Numbered from the stretch's first letter, positions 52,507 to 62,240 are shown. The stretch is DNA of 64,000 bases from Aureimonas sp. AU20 (GCF_001442755.1 NZ_CP006367.1:1674001-1738000), one strand, 5' to 3'. Notes: generated by a model not told the origin, from the letters alone. Program-made: numbers and translations.

Positions 52507-53468
52507 GGGGCGGCGCTCCGCTGGGGGGCCAAAGAGGAGGAGGCAAGCGATCGGATATAGGCGACGAGCTTGGCCAGATCGCTTTCCGAAACGGTGCCTA
52601 CGAAGCTCGGCATGATCGGCTCGAAGCCGGCGGCGATCTCGCGTCGGGGCTGGAGGATGGAGTCCCGGATATAGCGCTCGTCGGCCAGGACCTTGGTCCC
52701 GTCGCTCAAAGGGATTTCGCGCCCGTAGAGGCCGGCGAGGTCGGGCGCGTGGACGGCGGAGCGGCCGGCATGGCAGCCGGCGCAGCCCAGCTGAACGAAG
52801 AGCGCCTCGCCTTTCTTGCCGAGATCGTCGCCCTCCGGCTGCTCGGCCAGCCAGCGCGCATAGGCGTCCTTCTCCATCACGACGATCGACCCGCCCATCA
52901 GCGAGTGGTCGGTGCCGCAATATTCCGCGCAGAAGAGATGGAACGTGCCGGTGCGGTTGGCCTGGAACCAGCCCTGCGTCAGCCGTCCGGGCAGGATGTC
53001 CCGCTTGAAGCGGAAGGCGGGCACCCAGAAGGAATGGATCACGTCTTCCGAGGTCATGGCAAGGCGGATCGGCGTGTCCACCGGCATGTGCAGCGCGTTT
53101 ATCTCCCGCGCGCCATTGGGATGCTGCGTCTTGAACATCCACTGCTTGGCCGTGACGTGGATCTCCATGGCGTCGCTCGGGGGCTGGAACTCGGACAGAT
53201 TGGCCGAGCCCGCCCACCAGAAGACGAAGAGAAAGAGAAAGAAGGTCGCTGCCGTCCAGCCGATCTCGAACTCGCGCCGCGCGAGCCGGGGCAGGGCGCC
53301 GCGCTTCGCCTTGGAGCCGTGGCGATAGCGCACGGCGAAGGTGACGAGCAGCACGAGAACCAGGAGCAGCACGGCGCCCGACAGGGCGAGAAGCGCGAAG
53401 AACAGGCGATCCACCACGACGCCCTGCGTCGAGGCTGCGGGAAGCCAGAAGATCGGCTTGTCCATCAC
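52503..53468 (-). CDS. ctaC: cytochrome c oxidase subunit II with fused cytochrome c (caa3-type)
   Basis: A 321-residue protein. Two N-terminal helices (about residues 20-45 and 70-90) anchor a periplasmic cupredoxin domain whose CuA ligands are in HSFWVPAF and FCAEYCGTDHSLMGGSI. A C-terminal cytochrome c domain follows with CAGCH (about residue 237) and a distal Met in IMPSFVGTVSE, so the protein carries both CuA and haem c. This is the caa3 signature; electrons can enter directly from alternative complex III. It overlaps ctaD and the SCO gene by four bases each. Confidence 0.96.
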
Positions 53469-54241
53469 ACCGCCTCCTTGCCTGCCGTGCGGCGCATTAG
53501 CAGGGCCAGCAGCAGGGCGAGGCCGAGCAGCGTCGCGACGCCCAGCGCGCGCAACACGAGCACGATGTCGGCGGTGTAGACTCCGCGCGCGGGGTCGAAA
53601 CTATAGCAGCGCAGCGAGATGCGCTCGAACAAGCCCCCGGCATGGCCTCCGCTCGCCTCCACCAGGGCTTTCCGCAAAGTGTTGGGCATTAGCGCAAGCG
53701 CGCCGAGCGGGCGCACCACCCGGCCCTCTCTGGTAATGGAGAGAGCGGCGGCAGGGTGGGCGAATTGGTCGGTTTCGCTGTCGTACCGGTAGCGATAGCC
53801 GACCGCCTCGGTGAGCTTGGCGACGCTGGCTTTGTCGGTGCGGGCGAAGACGGCGCGCGGGTCGGCTGCGTTCCCCCAGGTTTCGGCCCGCATGCGCGCG
53901 GCGTCGGCGGCTGTGTCCTTCGGGTCCAGCCCGATGACTAGGAGGCCTGCGTCGAGATCCTGCATGTCGGGGCTAGAGAAGGCGGAGGCGGCGATGCCAA
54001 GTGCCGGGCCACAGACGCCGGCGCAGGTGTAGTCGGCAAAGACCAGAAGCCAAGCCGGCCGCGCGGCGAGGATCGCGCGAAGGGACGCATTCTGCTCCCC
54101 GACTTGCAGCGAGGTGTTTAGCGGCAGCGCGGCGCCGGGCGGCGGCTCCAGCGCCACGCCGTCGAGTGCGGCCGGCGCCAGCGCGGCCGAGGCTGGGCCA
54201 GCAAGGAGCAGGAGGAGAATCGGGAGAAGCCGGCGCATCAT
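53465..54241 (-). CDS. SCO1/SenC-like copper chaperone with C-terminal helix
   Basis: A 258-residue protein with a signal peptide ending ASAALAPAA. It has a thioredoxin fold with the SCO metal motif FADYTCAGVCGPAL (CxxxC) and a candidate third ligand, the His in QFAHPAALSIT. A second membrane helix near the C-terminus (TADIVLVLRALGVATLLGLA) is typical of SCO copies in respiratory clusters. It probably loads the CuA site of the adjacent subunit II. The first of two consecutive ATG codons (54241) is used. Confidence 0.9.
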   Translation of the reverse strand: MMRRLLPILLLLLAGPASAALAPAALDGVALEPPPGAALPLNTSLQVGEQNASLRAILAARPAWLLVFADYTCAGVCGPALGIAASAFSSPDMQDLDAGLLVIGLDPKDTAADAARMRAETWGNAADPRAVFARTDKASVAKLTEAVGYRYRYDSETDQFAHPAAALSITREGRVVRPLGALALMPNTLRKALVEASGGHAGGLFERISLRCYSFDPARGVYTADIVLVLRALGVATLLGLALLLALLMRRTAGKEAV

Positions 54242-54762
54242 GGGTTTCGTCCCTGCGCCTGCTCGGCGGCGTTCACGGCGCGCGCACGGGCGTCGTCCGG
54301 CGCGCCGGCTTCGAGCGGCTGCCAGGCCCGCGCGCCCATCCCGGCCACGAGATCCATGGCCCGGCCGATCGGGATTTCGACGCGTCCTGTGGTTCGGTCC
54401 ACCCAGCCCGTCCGGTTCAACCGTTCGCTCTGGGCAGCGCTGAGCTTCTCGAGATCGGACCGCGCGTCGATCTGAAGCCTCGGCTCGGGAAAGTCGCTCA
54501 CCGTCTGCGACGCCGGCATGGGACGAACGACCTCCGCCGCCATCCAATAAAGACCTGTCAGCGCGGCGGCGAGAAACACGACCCAGCCCGCGAGGATCGT
54601 AAGGATCAGGCCGCTGCGCACGCCGGGCGGTTCGGGATCGTGGCCCTCCGGCTCGGCCCGGTGCAGCCAGCGTCGGGGCAGGGCGGCGAGCCGGCGCAGC
54701 GCCGCGAACACGGGGCGGGCGGCGAGGCTCTGCCGATGGTCGGAGGACGCTCCGCGGCTCAT
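54238..54762 (-). CDS. membrane protein of unknown function in the ACIII-caa3 operon
   Basis: A 174-residue protein from the ATG at 54762, fixed by the ATGA overlap. Residues 1-50 are basic and soluble, one helix follows (SGLILTILAGWVVFLAAALT), and the periplasmic part contains SDFPEPRLQIDARSDLEKLS, LNRTGWVDRTTGRVEIPIGR and AMDLVA. The pattern (Pro-x-Pro-x-Leu-Gln followed by WVDR-x-x-G-x-IPI-x-x-A) recurs in small proteins next to oxidases, but no named domain comes to mind. No haem or metal motif is present. Candidate assembly factor or structural subunit. Confidence 0.7.
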   Translation of the reverse strand: MSRGASSDHRQSLAARPVFAALRRLAALPRRWLHRAEPEGHDPEPPGVRSGLILTILAGWVVFLAAALTGLYWMAAEVVRPMPASQTVSDFPEPRLQIDARSDLEKLSAAQSERLNRTGWVDRTTGRVEIPIGRAMDLVAGMGARAWQPLEAGAPDDARARAVNAAEQAQGRNP

Positions 54763-55772
54763 GCCCTTCGCTCCCCAGCCAGGGTCGGGATCGCGGCCGT
54801 GGCACCCAAGAGCACGAGCAGCACCAGCCAGAATAGAGCACCGGGCTCCCAACTCGGCACAGCGAACCAGAGGGCGCGCAGCCCGACCCCGACCGGCACG
54901 GCCACTGCGAGCGCTCGGCGCACTTCGGTGGCGCGGCGCCAGCTTTTGCGAAATACCGTCAGCACCGGCATGAGCGCCGCCAGCAGGAAGGCGAGGCCGA
55001 GAAGGGAAAGGACCCAGCCGCCCCGCGCGCCATACCAGCGCGCCTGCTCCGGCAGGTTGCCGTCATAGGCCACCAGAAACTGCATGGCGTCGAGATAGGT
55101 GAGGCCGAGCGCGAAAGTGGCGGTGAGCTTGGCCCAGTCCTCCGCCCGCTCTCCCGTTGCGCTTCCGCCCGCAAAAGCCGCGCTGGCCAGCAGGAACGAG
55201 ATGGCAAGGCTCATGGGAAAGGCGGTGGAGCGCAGCGGCTCGGCCAGCGCCAGAACCCAATCCACGCCGGCTGTGCTGACGCTCACGCCGAAAAGGAGGA
55301 GGCCGAGACCCGCGAGCGCAGGCGAGGGACGCTCGCGTCGGATGACGAAGATCGCCAGCCCGTTCCACAAGCCGAGCGTGATCAGCGTGCGAAGCACGAG
55401 CGCCGGCGCGCTGAAGTAGAAGCGCGCCGCGTCGGCCTTAACGATCAGCTCCGGCGCGCCGGCCCAAAGGAAGACGGAGGGCATGAAAAGGAGCGGCGGC
55501 AGGGCGAGGCAGCAGACGAAGGGGAGGTAGCCCGCGCCGGCAAGCAGCGCCGGCCGGGCGCTGCGGCCCCATTCGCCCCCGGTCAGGGCATGGACGAGAA
55601 GAAGCAGGACGCAGCCCATCGGCGCCGGCAGGAAGGCGAGGAGCGCGGCATGGGCGAGGCGAGGCGCGGCGACGGGCGCGACCAAGAGCGAGACCGCCAG
55701 AAGGAGGGCGAGCGCCGCAGCGGGCAGGACCCAGCCGCGCCGGTGCGCGACAAAGGATGGCGACAGGCTCAT
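54759..55772 (-). CDS. actF: alternative complex III subunit ActF-like membrane protein
   Basis: A 337-residue protein with about ten membrane helices and no cofactor motif, between actE and the unknown gene. The helices AALLAFLPAPMGCVLLLLVHA and ALVLRTLITLGLWNGLAIFVI and the ATFALGLTYLDAMQFLVAY segment fit the ActF/C integral-subunit family. In ACIII, ActF is a membrane partner of ActC that carries a possible proton path. The assignment rests on position and topology. Its ATG overlaps actE's stop. Confidence 0.82.
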   Translation of the reverse strand: MSLSPSFVAHRRGWVLPAAALALLLAVSLLVAPVAAPRLAHAALLAFLPAPMGCVLLLLVHALTGGEWGRSARPALLAGAGYLPFVCCLALPPLLFMPSVFLWAGAPELIVKADAARFYFSAPALVLRTLITLGLWNGLAIFVIRRERPSPALAGLGLLLFGVSVSTAGVDWVLALAEPLRSTAFPMSLAISFLLASAAFAGGSATGERAEDWAKLTATFALGLTYLDAMQFLVAYDGNLPEQARWYGARGGWVLSLLGLAFLLAALMPVLTVFRKSWRRATEVRRALAVAVPVGVGLRALWFAVPSWEPGALFWLVLLVLLGATAAIPTLAGERRA

Positions 55773-56290
55773 CGCAGCGCCTCCGCCAGATCGGGCACGT
55801 CCGCCGCCGGGGCGTCTCGCGACAGTTGCAGGGCGCGGATATAGGCGGCGATCGCCCAGCGATCGCGTGGCTCGACGCGGTCTCCATAGGGCAGCATGGC
55901 GCCGTAGCCCTTTCCGATGACCTCGACGAAATGGCTGGCGGGCGCGGCGCGCAGCCGGGCCGAATGATAGGAGGGCGGCGGCGAGAAGCCGCGCTGCACG
56001 ACGATGCCGTCGCCATCGCCCGCCAGTCCATGGCAGGGCGCGCAGAGGTCGCGATACATCCGCTCGCCTCGCTCCACCAGCGGCCGGTCCAGCGGCGGCG
56101 GCTCGGCGATGGCGAGCAGCCGCGCGCCCGCACCGCGCGCCACGACCCCCTCGGGCAGCGGTTGCCAGCTCGTGCCGCTGTGCCAAAGGGTGCTGGCCTC
56201 GTAGGGGCGCAAGGAGGGCTGCTTTTGCATGTCCTGGCCTGAACAGCCGGCGAGCGCGACAGCCGCGAGAAGGGGGATCGCGCGCCTCAT
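55769..56290 (-). CDS. actE: alternative complex III cytochrome c subunit ActE (lipoprotein)
   Basis: A 173-residue protein with a lipoprotein signal (MRRAIPLLAAVALAGC, lipobox LAGC). One haem-binding motif is in YRDLCAPCHGLAGDGDG; a Met ligand is likely in YGAMLPYGDRV. It ends with a helix typical of c-type cytochromes (WAIAAYIRALQLS). ActE is the mono-haem lipid-anchored subunit that can hand electrons towards the oxidase. Confidence 0.92.
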   Translation of the reverse strand: MRRAIPLLAAVALAGCSGQDMQKQPSLRPYEASTLWHSGTSWQPLPEGVVARGAGARLLAIAEPPPLDRPLVERGERMYRDLCAPCHGLAGDGDGIVVQRGFSPPPSYHSARLRAAPASHFVEVIGKGYGAMLPYGDRVEPRDRWAIAAYIRALQLSRDAPAADVPDLAEALR

Positions 56291-56811
56291 ACGGGCGGCA
56301 CCTCGTGAACGGCGATTGCCCCGAGCGCGCCGAGATGCGCCCGCCCTTCCGCCTCGTCCGCCGGTTCGATCTCCAGGAAGAAGCGGTCCTGCGTGGCGCG
56401 GGTGAAGTCCGGCACGCCGAAGAGGGGATGGTGGAGCCGTGGCAGGCCGCAGCCGACGAGAAGAGCGACGAAGCCCGAGACGGCCGCGCCGAGAATGGCG
56501 AGCTCGAAGATCGCGAAGCCGAAATCCGGCCAACTGGCGAAGGGCCGCCCGCCGGCGAGGACCGGCAGGATCTGGGTGGCCGAGACCCATTGCAGCGCGA
56601 CGCCAAGAGCCGCGCCGCCAAGACCGCCGAACAGAAGCGCCAACGGCAGGCGCGACGGACGGATGTCCTCGATCTCGGCGAGCAGCCCCTCGACGGGCAG
56701 GGGCGAATAGGCGTCGGTGACGCGGTGCGGGCTGGTCTGGCGCGTCAGGCGCGCGGCGTGGAGCAGCTGCCGGGGGCCGTCGAACTCGCCGAGGAGGCGG
56801 GGCGCGCTCAT
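56287..56811 (-). CDS. actD: alternative complex III subunit ActD (DUF3341)
   Basis: A 174-residue protein from the ATG at 56811. Residues 5-50 are soluble (LLGEFDGPRQLLHAARL), with VTDAYSPLPVEGL; two helices follow (LPLALLFGGLGGAALGVALQ and FAIFELAILGAAVSGFVALL). The C-terminal part (DRFFLEIEPADEAEGR) is soluble. This matches DUF3341/ActD, a cofactor-free structural subunit of alternative complex III. Confidence 0.92.
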   Translation of the reverse strand: MSAPRLLGEFDGPRQLLHAARLTRQTSPHRVTDAYSPLPVEGLLAEIEDIRPSRLPLALLFGGLGGAALGVALQWVSATQILPVLAGGRPFASWPDFGFAIFELAILGAAVSGFVALLVGCGLPRLHHPLFGVPDFTRATQDRFFLEIEPADEAEGRAHLGALGAIAVHEVPPV

Positions 56812-58145
56812 CGCTCGCCCTCCGGCACAAGCTGGCGGACCTCGTGCATGGAGACCGCCGGCATCAGCCGCAGGAAGAGGCAAAAGAGAAAGACGAAGAA
56901 TCCGATCGAGCCGGCCAGCAGCAGCCCGTCCCAGAGTGTCGGCGCGTAGATCTGCCAAGTGGAGGAGACAGGCGGGCGCGAAAGCGTGTTGATGATGAGG
57001 AGGATGCGCTCGAGATACATGCCGACATTGACCAAAAGCCCGATGGCGATCAGCGCCGGGATGCTTCGGCGCATCGCGGGGAACCAGAGAAGCTGCGGCA
57101 GGGCGACGTTGCAGAGAAGCTGCGTCCAGTAGAGCCAGGCATAGGCGCCTGTGAACTCGAAGGCGACGAGCGTGCGGTCCGTCTCGCTCCCGGCCACCAG
57201 GGCTTGGAAGGATTCCGTCGCATAGGACAAGCCCATGACGATCGAGCCGGCAAGGAGGATCTTGGCCATGGCGTCGAAATGATCCAGCGTCACTAGCCCT
57301 TCGACCCGGAGAAAGCTGCGCACGGCGGCGGCGAGAACCAGCACCATGGCGAAGCCGGAAAACATGGCGCCCACCACGAAATAGGGCGGGAAGATCGACT
57401 CAGCCCAACCCGGCATGGTGCTGGCCGCAAAATCCATGCCCACCACGCTGTGTACGGAGACGACCAGCGGCACGCCGAGCGCGGCCATGATCCGGTAGAA
57501 GCTCTCGTAGCGCGCCCAGTGCCGCGCCGATCCGCGCCAGCCGAGCGCCAACACGCCGTAGAACACCTGCGCTCGGCGCGTGCGCGCCCTGTCGCGCAAG
57601 GTGGCGAAGTCCGGCAGGGCGCCGACGAACCAGAAGAGAAGGGAGAAGACGAGATAGGAGAGGATGGCGAAGAAGTCCCAGACCAACGGGCTCTTCCACT
57701 GCGGCCAGGCGCCCATCGTGTTGGGATAGGGCGCCACCCAGTAGAAATAGATCGGCCGGCCGAGATGCAGGATCGGAAACAGGCCGGCGATCGAGGCGGC
57801 GATCAGTGTCATCGCCTCGGCGAAGCGGTTGATCGAGGAGCGCCAGTGCTGGCGCGTCAAAAGCAGCATGCAGGAGATCAGCGTGCCGGCATTGCCGATG
57901 CCGATCCACCAGACGTAGTTGGCGATCGGAAAACCCCAGACCACAGTGGAATTGTTGCCGAAGATGCCGATGCCCCGAAACAGAAGCCAGAAGATGCTGC
58001 CGCCCATCAGCAGCGTGCCGGCGCAGCCGATGGCGAAGGCGATCCACCAGCCACGCCCGGCGCGCTGTTCCAGGAGCGGGTCCGATACCGCGGCGGTGAC
58101 GGAGGCATAGCTGGCGCCTTTCGGCAGAAGGGCGGCGCCGCTCAT
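56808..58145 (-). CDS. actC: alternative complex III subunit ActC (NrfD-family quinol oxidase)
   Basis: A 445-residue, ten-helix NrfD-like protein. Typical features are VWGFPIANYVWWIGIGNAGT early, LIAASIAGLFPILHLGRPIY, VVSVHSVVGMDFAASTMPGW, and LLVNVGMYLERILLIINTLS near the end. ActC binds the quinol at the periplasmic side and passes electrons to the iron-sulfur clusters of ActB. It is the membrane core of the complex. Both ends overlap by ATGA. Confidence 0.95.
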   Translation of the reverse strand: MSGAALLPKGASYASVTAAVSDPLLEQRAGRGWWIAFAIGCAGTLLMGGSIFWLLFRGIGIFGNNSTVVWGFPIANYVWWIGIGNAGTLISCMLLLTRQHWRSSINRFAEAMTLIAASIAGLFPILHLGRPIYFYWVAPYPNTMGAWPQWKSPLVWDFFAILSYLVFSLLFWFVGALPDFATLRDRARTRRAQVFYGVLALGWRGSARHWARYESFYRIMAALGVPLVVSVHSVVGMDFAASTMPGWAESIFPPYFVVGAMFSGFAMVLVLAAAVRSFLRVEGLVTLDHFDAMAKILLAGSIVMGLSYATESFQALVAGSETDRTLVAFEFTGAYAWLYWTQLLCNVALPQLLWFPAMRRSIPALIAIGLLVNVGMYLERILLIINTLSRPPVSSTWQIYAPTLWDGLLLAGSIGFFVFLFCLFLRLMPAVSMHEVRQLVPEGER

Positions 58146-60985
58146 CCCGCAGCCTCCTCCGGCCCGGCCGGATTGCTGACGGCGGCGAGATAAGTGGTGC
58201 GCGGCCGCGTGCCGAGCTCTTCCAGAAGCGTGTAATGGCGGGGGTCGTCGCGCAGCGCCCGGATTGCGGAAGCCTCGCCGTTCAGGTCCCCGAAGCGGAT
58301 CGCCTTGGTCGGGCAGGCCGAGGCGCAGGCCGTGGTCACTTCGCCCTCCCGGATGCGCCGGCCTTCCGCCTCCGCGTCCCGCCGCGCGCCGGAAATGCGC
58401 TGGACGCAGTAGGTGCATTTCTCCATGACGCCGCGCCCCCGAACGGTGACGTCGGGATTGAGATGCGCGGGCAGCGGGTCCTTGCCGAGATTGGCGTATT
58501 CCTGGCCGTTGCCATAGCCGAAGAAGTTGAACCGTCGCACCTTGTAGGGGCAGTTGGCCTGGCAGAAGCGTGTGCCGACGCAGCGATTGTAGACCTGGTT
58601 GTTCAGCCCCTCGTGATCGTGGACGGAGGCGCCGACCGGGCAGACCGGCTCGCAGGGTGCCTTCTCGCAATGCATGCAGGGCACGGGCTGGAAGCGGGCG
58701 CGCGCTTCGCCCTCGGGCTCGCGATAGCTGTCGATGCGCAGCCAATGCATGTCGCGGCCACGGCGGATCTCGTCCGGCCCGACCACGGGCACGTTGTTCT
58801 CGGACTGGCAAGCGACCACGCAGGCATTGCAGCCGATGCAGAGATCGGTGTCGATCACCATGCCCCAAGCATAGGTCTCGCCCGGCGGCTGCGCCGCAGT
58901 CTCGTAGCTCTCAGTGGGATAGAAACTCTGAGGGGGAGGCGCGGCGGGCCGCAGGCGCTGGCCGGCCAGAAGATCACGCAGCGCCATCGCGGGCGCGACG
59001 TCCGGCCCGTGCTCGTCCAGCGTCCAAGGCGTGCGCGGCATGGCGTCGGCTTCGCCCGCAACGGTAAGCCGGACGCCGCCGATCTGCCATGGGCTGGCGG
59101 TCGTGCGCAGCCGGTAGGCGTCCGTGCCGAGCCCATTGCCGATGGCGCCAGCACGGGTGCGGCCATAGCCCAGCGTCAGGGTCAGCGCGCCGCGCGCCTG
59201 GGCCGGATCGAAGAGAAGCGGCGCCTCGACGGCGCGTCCATTCGCCTCGATCCGAACCGCGTCGGTCTCGGCCAGGTTGCGCGAGGCCGCGTCCTCCGGG
59301 TGGATGCGCAGGGCGTTGGTCCAGACCTCGTGCGTCACCGGACGGGGGCATTCCTGCAGCCAGGCATTGTTGGCATAGCGCCCGTCCCACACGCCGCTGT
59401 CGGGGCGCAGCGTCAGTGCGAGTTCGCTTGCAATGGCGGGCGGGGACCAAGGCGGCGGCACGGCGGGCGCGCTAAGTTTGAGGGGCGTCGCGGCCGTGCC
59501 GGGGATCACGCCGTCCTCCACCACGCGCAGCCACCAGCGCTCTAACTCCTCCGAGCCCTGCCGCTCCGCCCATGTCGCGCGCACGAGATCGCGCGAGGCG
59601 GCGTCCCGTTCGCCCAGGAGCAGCGCTATGAAGCGGTGCCGGTCCAGGGTCTCGTAGAGAGGGCGGATCAGCGGCTGCGCGATCGCCGCCGTGCCGTCCA
59701 CGGCGCGAAGGTCCGACCAATGTTCCAGCGGATGGCTTTCCGGCACATGCCAGAGGACCTCTGCCGCCGTCTCGTCCGCCTGGAGTCCGAGATGAAGCGA
59801 AAAGCCGGCCTTGTGGATCTTCTGCGCAAAATCGAGATCGGCCGGCGCGTCGTAGGCCGGGTTGGCGCCGAGGATCAGCAGCGTATCGACCCGCCCGGCG
59901 TCGAGTTCGCCCGCGAGGGTCGCGATGTCTTCTCCGTGGCCGCGCGGATGCGGGTCCACCGGCTCGATCAGGTCCAGCGCCGTGCCGAAGCTGCCGAGCG
60001 CCCCGTTCAGCCAGAGGCCGAGCGCGTGAAGCTCCGGCGGCTGGTCTTCGCCCACGAGGACCAAGGCGCGCGGGCCGGCGGCCACGAGATCCCGCACCAG
60101 GGCCTCGATGATCGGATCGTCGCCGGCTTGGGCAAGGGGGGTCTGAAAGCGCCGCATCAGCGTGTCCGCGAAACGCGCGATAGCGTCGGGCGCCAGCGCC
60201 TGCCTGTGGTCGGCCACGCTGCCGGTCAGCGACAGCGCGGACTCGACGGCGTAGAGCCGCAGGCCGGGCTCCCGGCGGGCGCGCCGCGCGGCATAGCCCG
60301 CCGCATTGCGAAGCTGCGCCGGGCCGAAGCCGAGCGGATCGGCGCTAAGGCAAAGAACGAGGTCGGCCCGCTCCCATTGCGGCAGAAGGTCGAGCCGCCG
60401 GCCGAAGGCGATCTCGGCCCCCGCCTGTGCCTGATCGTCATGCACCGCCTCGTGGCGGTAATGCGCCATGGCGGGAAAGGCCGCCTGCAGCGCCGCCATC
60501 TGGCGCAGGAGCGTTGGCGAGGTGATCCGGCCGGTGAGGATCGCAAGACCCGCGCCGCCACTGGCCCGCAGCGCGTCGAGGCGCGGCGCGAGTTCCGCCA
60601 AGAGCCCGTCCAGCGTCGCGATCTGCCCTTGCTTCAAGACGGTTCGCGAGCGGCCGGGGTCGTAGAGGCCGAGCACGTCGGCCTCGCTGAAAATGTCGGT
60701 GGCCCCGAGGCTCGCCGGGTGCCGCTCGTTGCCGGATATCTTGATCGGCCGCCCGTCGACGGAAGTAGCGAGCACGCCGCGCCCATAGCCGCCGAGGGGC
60801 AGGGCGGTGGCGAAGCGCAGCGGCTCGCCGACGGGCAATCCGTCCGCCCAGCCGCCGGGGCCGGCGACGGCCGGAACGATCTGGGCGGCGGGCTTGCAGC
60901 CGGCAAGCGTCGCGGCCATGCCCCCGGCCAGAAGGCGCAGAGCGTCGCGGCGATTGAGCGGGGCGAGATCGAAAGCGCCGCTCAT
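58142..60985 (-). CDS. actB: alternative complex III subunit ActB (Tat-exported Fe-S/molybdopterin-like)
   Basis: A 947-residue protein. The N-terminus has a Tat-type signal (LNRRDALRLLAGGMAATLAGC, with lipobox-like LAGC). Residues about 40-700 resemble a molybdopterin oxidoreductase that has lost its cofactor, as in known ActB proteins. The C-terminal ferredoxin part carries four cysteine sets: DLCIGCNACVVACQSENN, CMHCEKAPCEPVCPVGA, CVGTRFCQANCPYKV and CTYCVQRISGARR with CASACPTKAI. These bind three [4Fe-4S] and one [3Fe-4S] cluster in the characterised complexes. It passes electrons from ActC to ActA. Confidence 0.95.
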   Translation of the reverse strand: MSGAFDLAPLNRRDALRLLAGGMAATLAGCKPAAQIVPAVAGPGGWADGLPVGEPLRFATALPLGGYGRGVLATSVDGRPIKISGNERHPASLGATDIFSEADVLGLYDPGRSRTVLKQGQIATLDGLLAELAPRLDALRASGGAGLAILTGRITSPTLLRQMAALQAAFPAMAHYRHEAVHDDQAQAGAEIAFGRRLDLLPQWERADLVLCLSADPLGFGPAQLRNAAGYAARRARREPGLRLYAVESALSLTGSVADHRQALAPDAIARFADTLMRRFQTPLAQAGDDPIIEALVRDLVAAGPRALVLVGEDQPPELHALGLWLNGALGSFGTALDLIEPVDPHPRGHGEDIATLAGELDAGRVDTLLILGANPAYDAPADLDFAQKIHKAGFSLHLGLQADETAAEVLWHVPESHPLEHWSDLRAVDGTAAIAQPLIRPLYETLDRHRFIALLLGERDAASRDLVRATWAERQGSEELERWWLRVVEDGVIPGTAATPLKLSAPAVPPPWSPPAIASELALTLRPDSGVWDGRYANNAWLQECPRPVTHEVWTNALRIHPEDAASRNLAETDAVRIEANGRAVEAPLLFDPAQARGALTLTLGYGRTRAGAIGNGLGTDAYRLRTTASPWQIGGVRLTVAGEADAMPRTPWTLDEHGPDVAPAMALRDLLAGQRLRPAAPPPQSFYPTESYETAAQPPGETYAWGMVIDTDLCIGCNACVVACQSENNVPVVGPDEIRRGRDMHWLRIDSYREPEGEARARFQPVPCMHCEKAPCEPVCPVGASVHDHEGLNNQVYNRCVGTRFCQANCPYKVRRFNFFGYGNGQEYANLGKDPLPAHLNPDVTVRGRGVMEKCTYCVQRISGARRDAEAEGRRIREGEVTTACASACPTKAIRFGDLNGEASAIRALRDDPRHYTLLEELGTRPRTTYLAAVSNPAGPEEAAG

Positions 60986-61638
60986 CGGTGGCACACCGAG
61001 CAGTCGGTGAGATGTTTCACGTCGATGCCATGCTCGGCGATCAGCGCGTGGCCGCGCGCCTCCTGGTCGGCTGGCGGGGTCCATTCGAAATCGTAGATGC
61101 GATCCTGCGGCCGCAATTGGCGCTCGGGCGCCTTGTGGCAGTCGAGGCACCAGCCCATGGTCAGCGGCGCGGCTTGGCGCATCAAGGGCATGGTCGGCAC
61201 GTCGCCATGGCAGGAGGAGCAGCCGACGCCATTGGTGACGTGGACGCTGTGGTCGAAATAGACATAGTCCGGCAGGTTGTGGACGCGCTGCCAGACCAAC
61301 GGCTTGTTCTCCGCCAAGCTGCGGCGCACAGGCGCCAGCATCTCGGCCGATGTCCAGATCTGCGAATGGCAACTCATGCAGACCTCGGTCTTGGGCATGC
61401 CGGCAAAGGCGGTCTTTTCCACCTGCGAGTGGCACATGGCGCAGCCGATGCCGAGTTCGCGCACGTGATGCTCATGGCTGAAGGGCGGGTTCTGGTGCAG
61501 CGTCAGCGACTGGCCCGTCACATGGTTGGAGTTCATCAGGGCATAGGCCAGGAGGATGGACACGACCGGCAGGACCGGGATCGCCACCAGCGCGAGGCGG
61601 GCGATCGTCGTCGCGCCGGGGGAGAAGATCTGGGCCAT
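60982..61638 (-). CDS. actA: alternative complex III subunit ActA (pentahaem cytochrome c)
   Basis: A 218-residue protein with an N-terminal anchor helix (LALVAIPVLPVVSILLAYAL) and five CxxCH sites: CAMCH (66-70), CMSCH (87-91), CSSCH (140-144), CLDCH (164-168) and CSVCH (213-217). This is the full haem count of ActA. It is the first gene of the twelve-gene respiratory operon, so the promoter must lie in the 263 bases before it. It collects electrons from ActB in the periplasm. Confidence 0.96.
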   Translation of the reverse strand: MAQIFSPGATTIARLALVAIPVLPVVSILLAYALMNSNHVTGQSLTLHQNPPFSHEHHVRELGIGCAMCHSQVEKTAFAGMPKTEVCMSCHSQIWTSAEMLAPVRRSLAENKPLVWQRVHNLPDYVYFDHSVHVTNGVGCSSCHGDVPTMPLMRQAAPLTMGWCLDCHKAPERQLRPQDRIYDFEWTPPADQEARGHALIAEHGIDVKHLTDCSVCHR

Positions 61639-61901
61639 GCGCTGCGGGGCGGGCTATCGGACGCGCCAGCACGGCACTTTCCTCGGCACGGCCGCTCGAT
61701 CTCGCGCCCGGCGCAGTCCCGCTTCCCGTCCCGCCATGCCGCATCCCCTTCAAGCCACCCCGCTCGAACCGTTCTAAAGTCTAGTTCACGAAAGCGTGTC
61801 GGCTAGCCCTTTCGCTCGTTTGCAACCGGTGAGTCGCAAGACCGGCCGGAACGGCGCGCGGCGGGCGCCGTTGATCGCAAACAGCAATTGGGACGGATGC
61901 G

Positions 61902-62240
61902 ATGAGCAAGACGCAACTGAAGACGCGAGCCGGCGACAGTGCGCCGCAGGGAGACGACGGCGAAATCCGTCTGGCGGCGGGCGAGAGCCTGTCCATGCGC
62001 ATGTGGAAGGACGAGGAGCCGAACGAGGATAAGCCGCTCCGGACCAACGACTACGAGACGGTCGGCTATGTCCTGTCCGGCCGCGCCGAACTGCTGGTGA
62101 ACGGTGAGACGATCCCGCTGGAGCCCGGCGATTCCTGGTTGGTGCCAAAAGGCGCCGAGCACACCTATCGTATCCTGGAGCGCTTCACCGCGATCGAGGC
62201 CACGAGCCCGCCGGCGCTGAAAGCCGGGCACGGCGCCTAA
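61902..62240 (+). CDS. cupin-domain protein
   Basis: A 112-residue single cupin domain: RTNDYETVGYVLSGRAELLV, GETIPLEPGDSWLVPKGAEH and TYRILERFTAIEAT, which cover the two cupin motifs. The usual HxH metal residues of motif 1 are replaced (YETVGY), and a His occurs in motif 2 (AEHTYR). Such small cupins may bind a ligand or isomerise a sugar or small acid. It is divergent from actA. No specific function can be given. Confidence 0.85.
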   Translation: MSKTQLKTRAGDSAPQGDDGEIRLAAGESLSMRMWKDEEPNEDKPLRTNDYETVGYVLSGRAELLVNGETIPLEPGDSWLVPKGAEHTYRILERFTAIEATSPPALKAGHGA

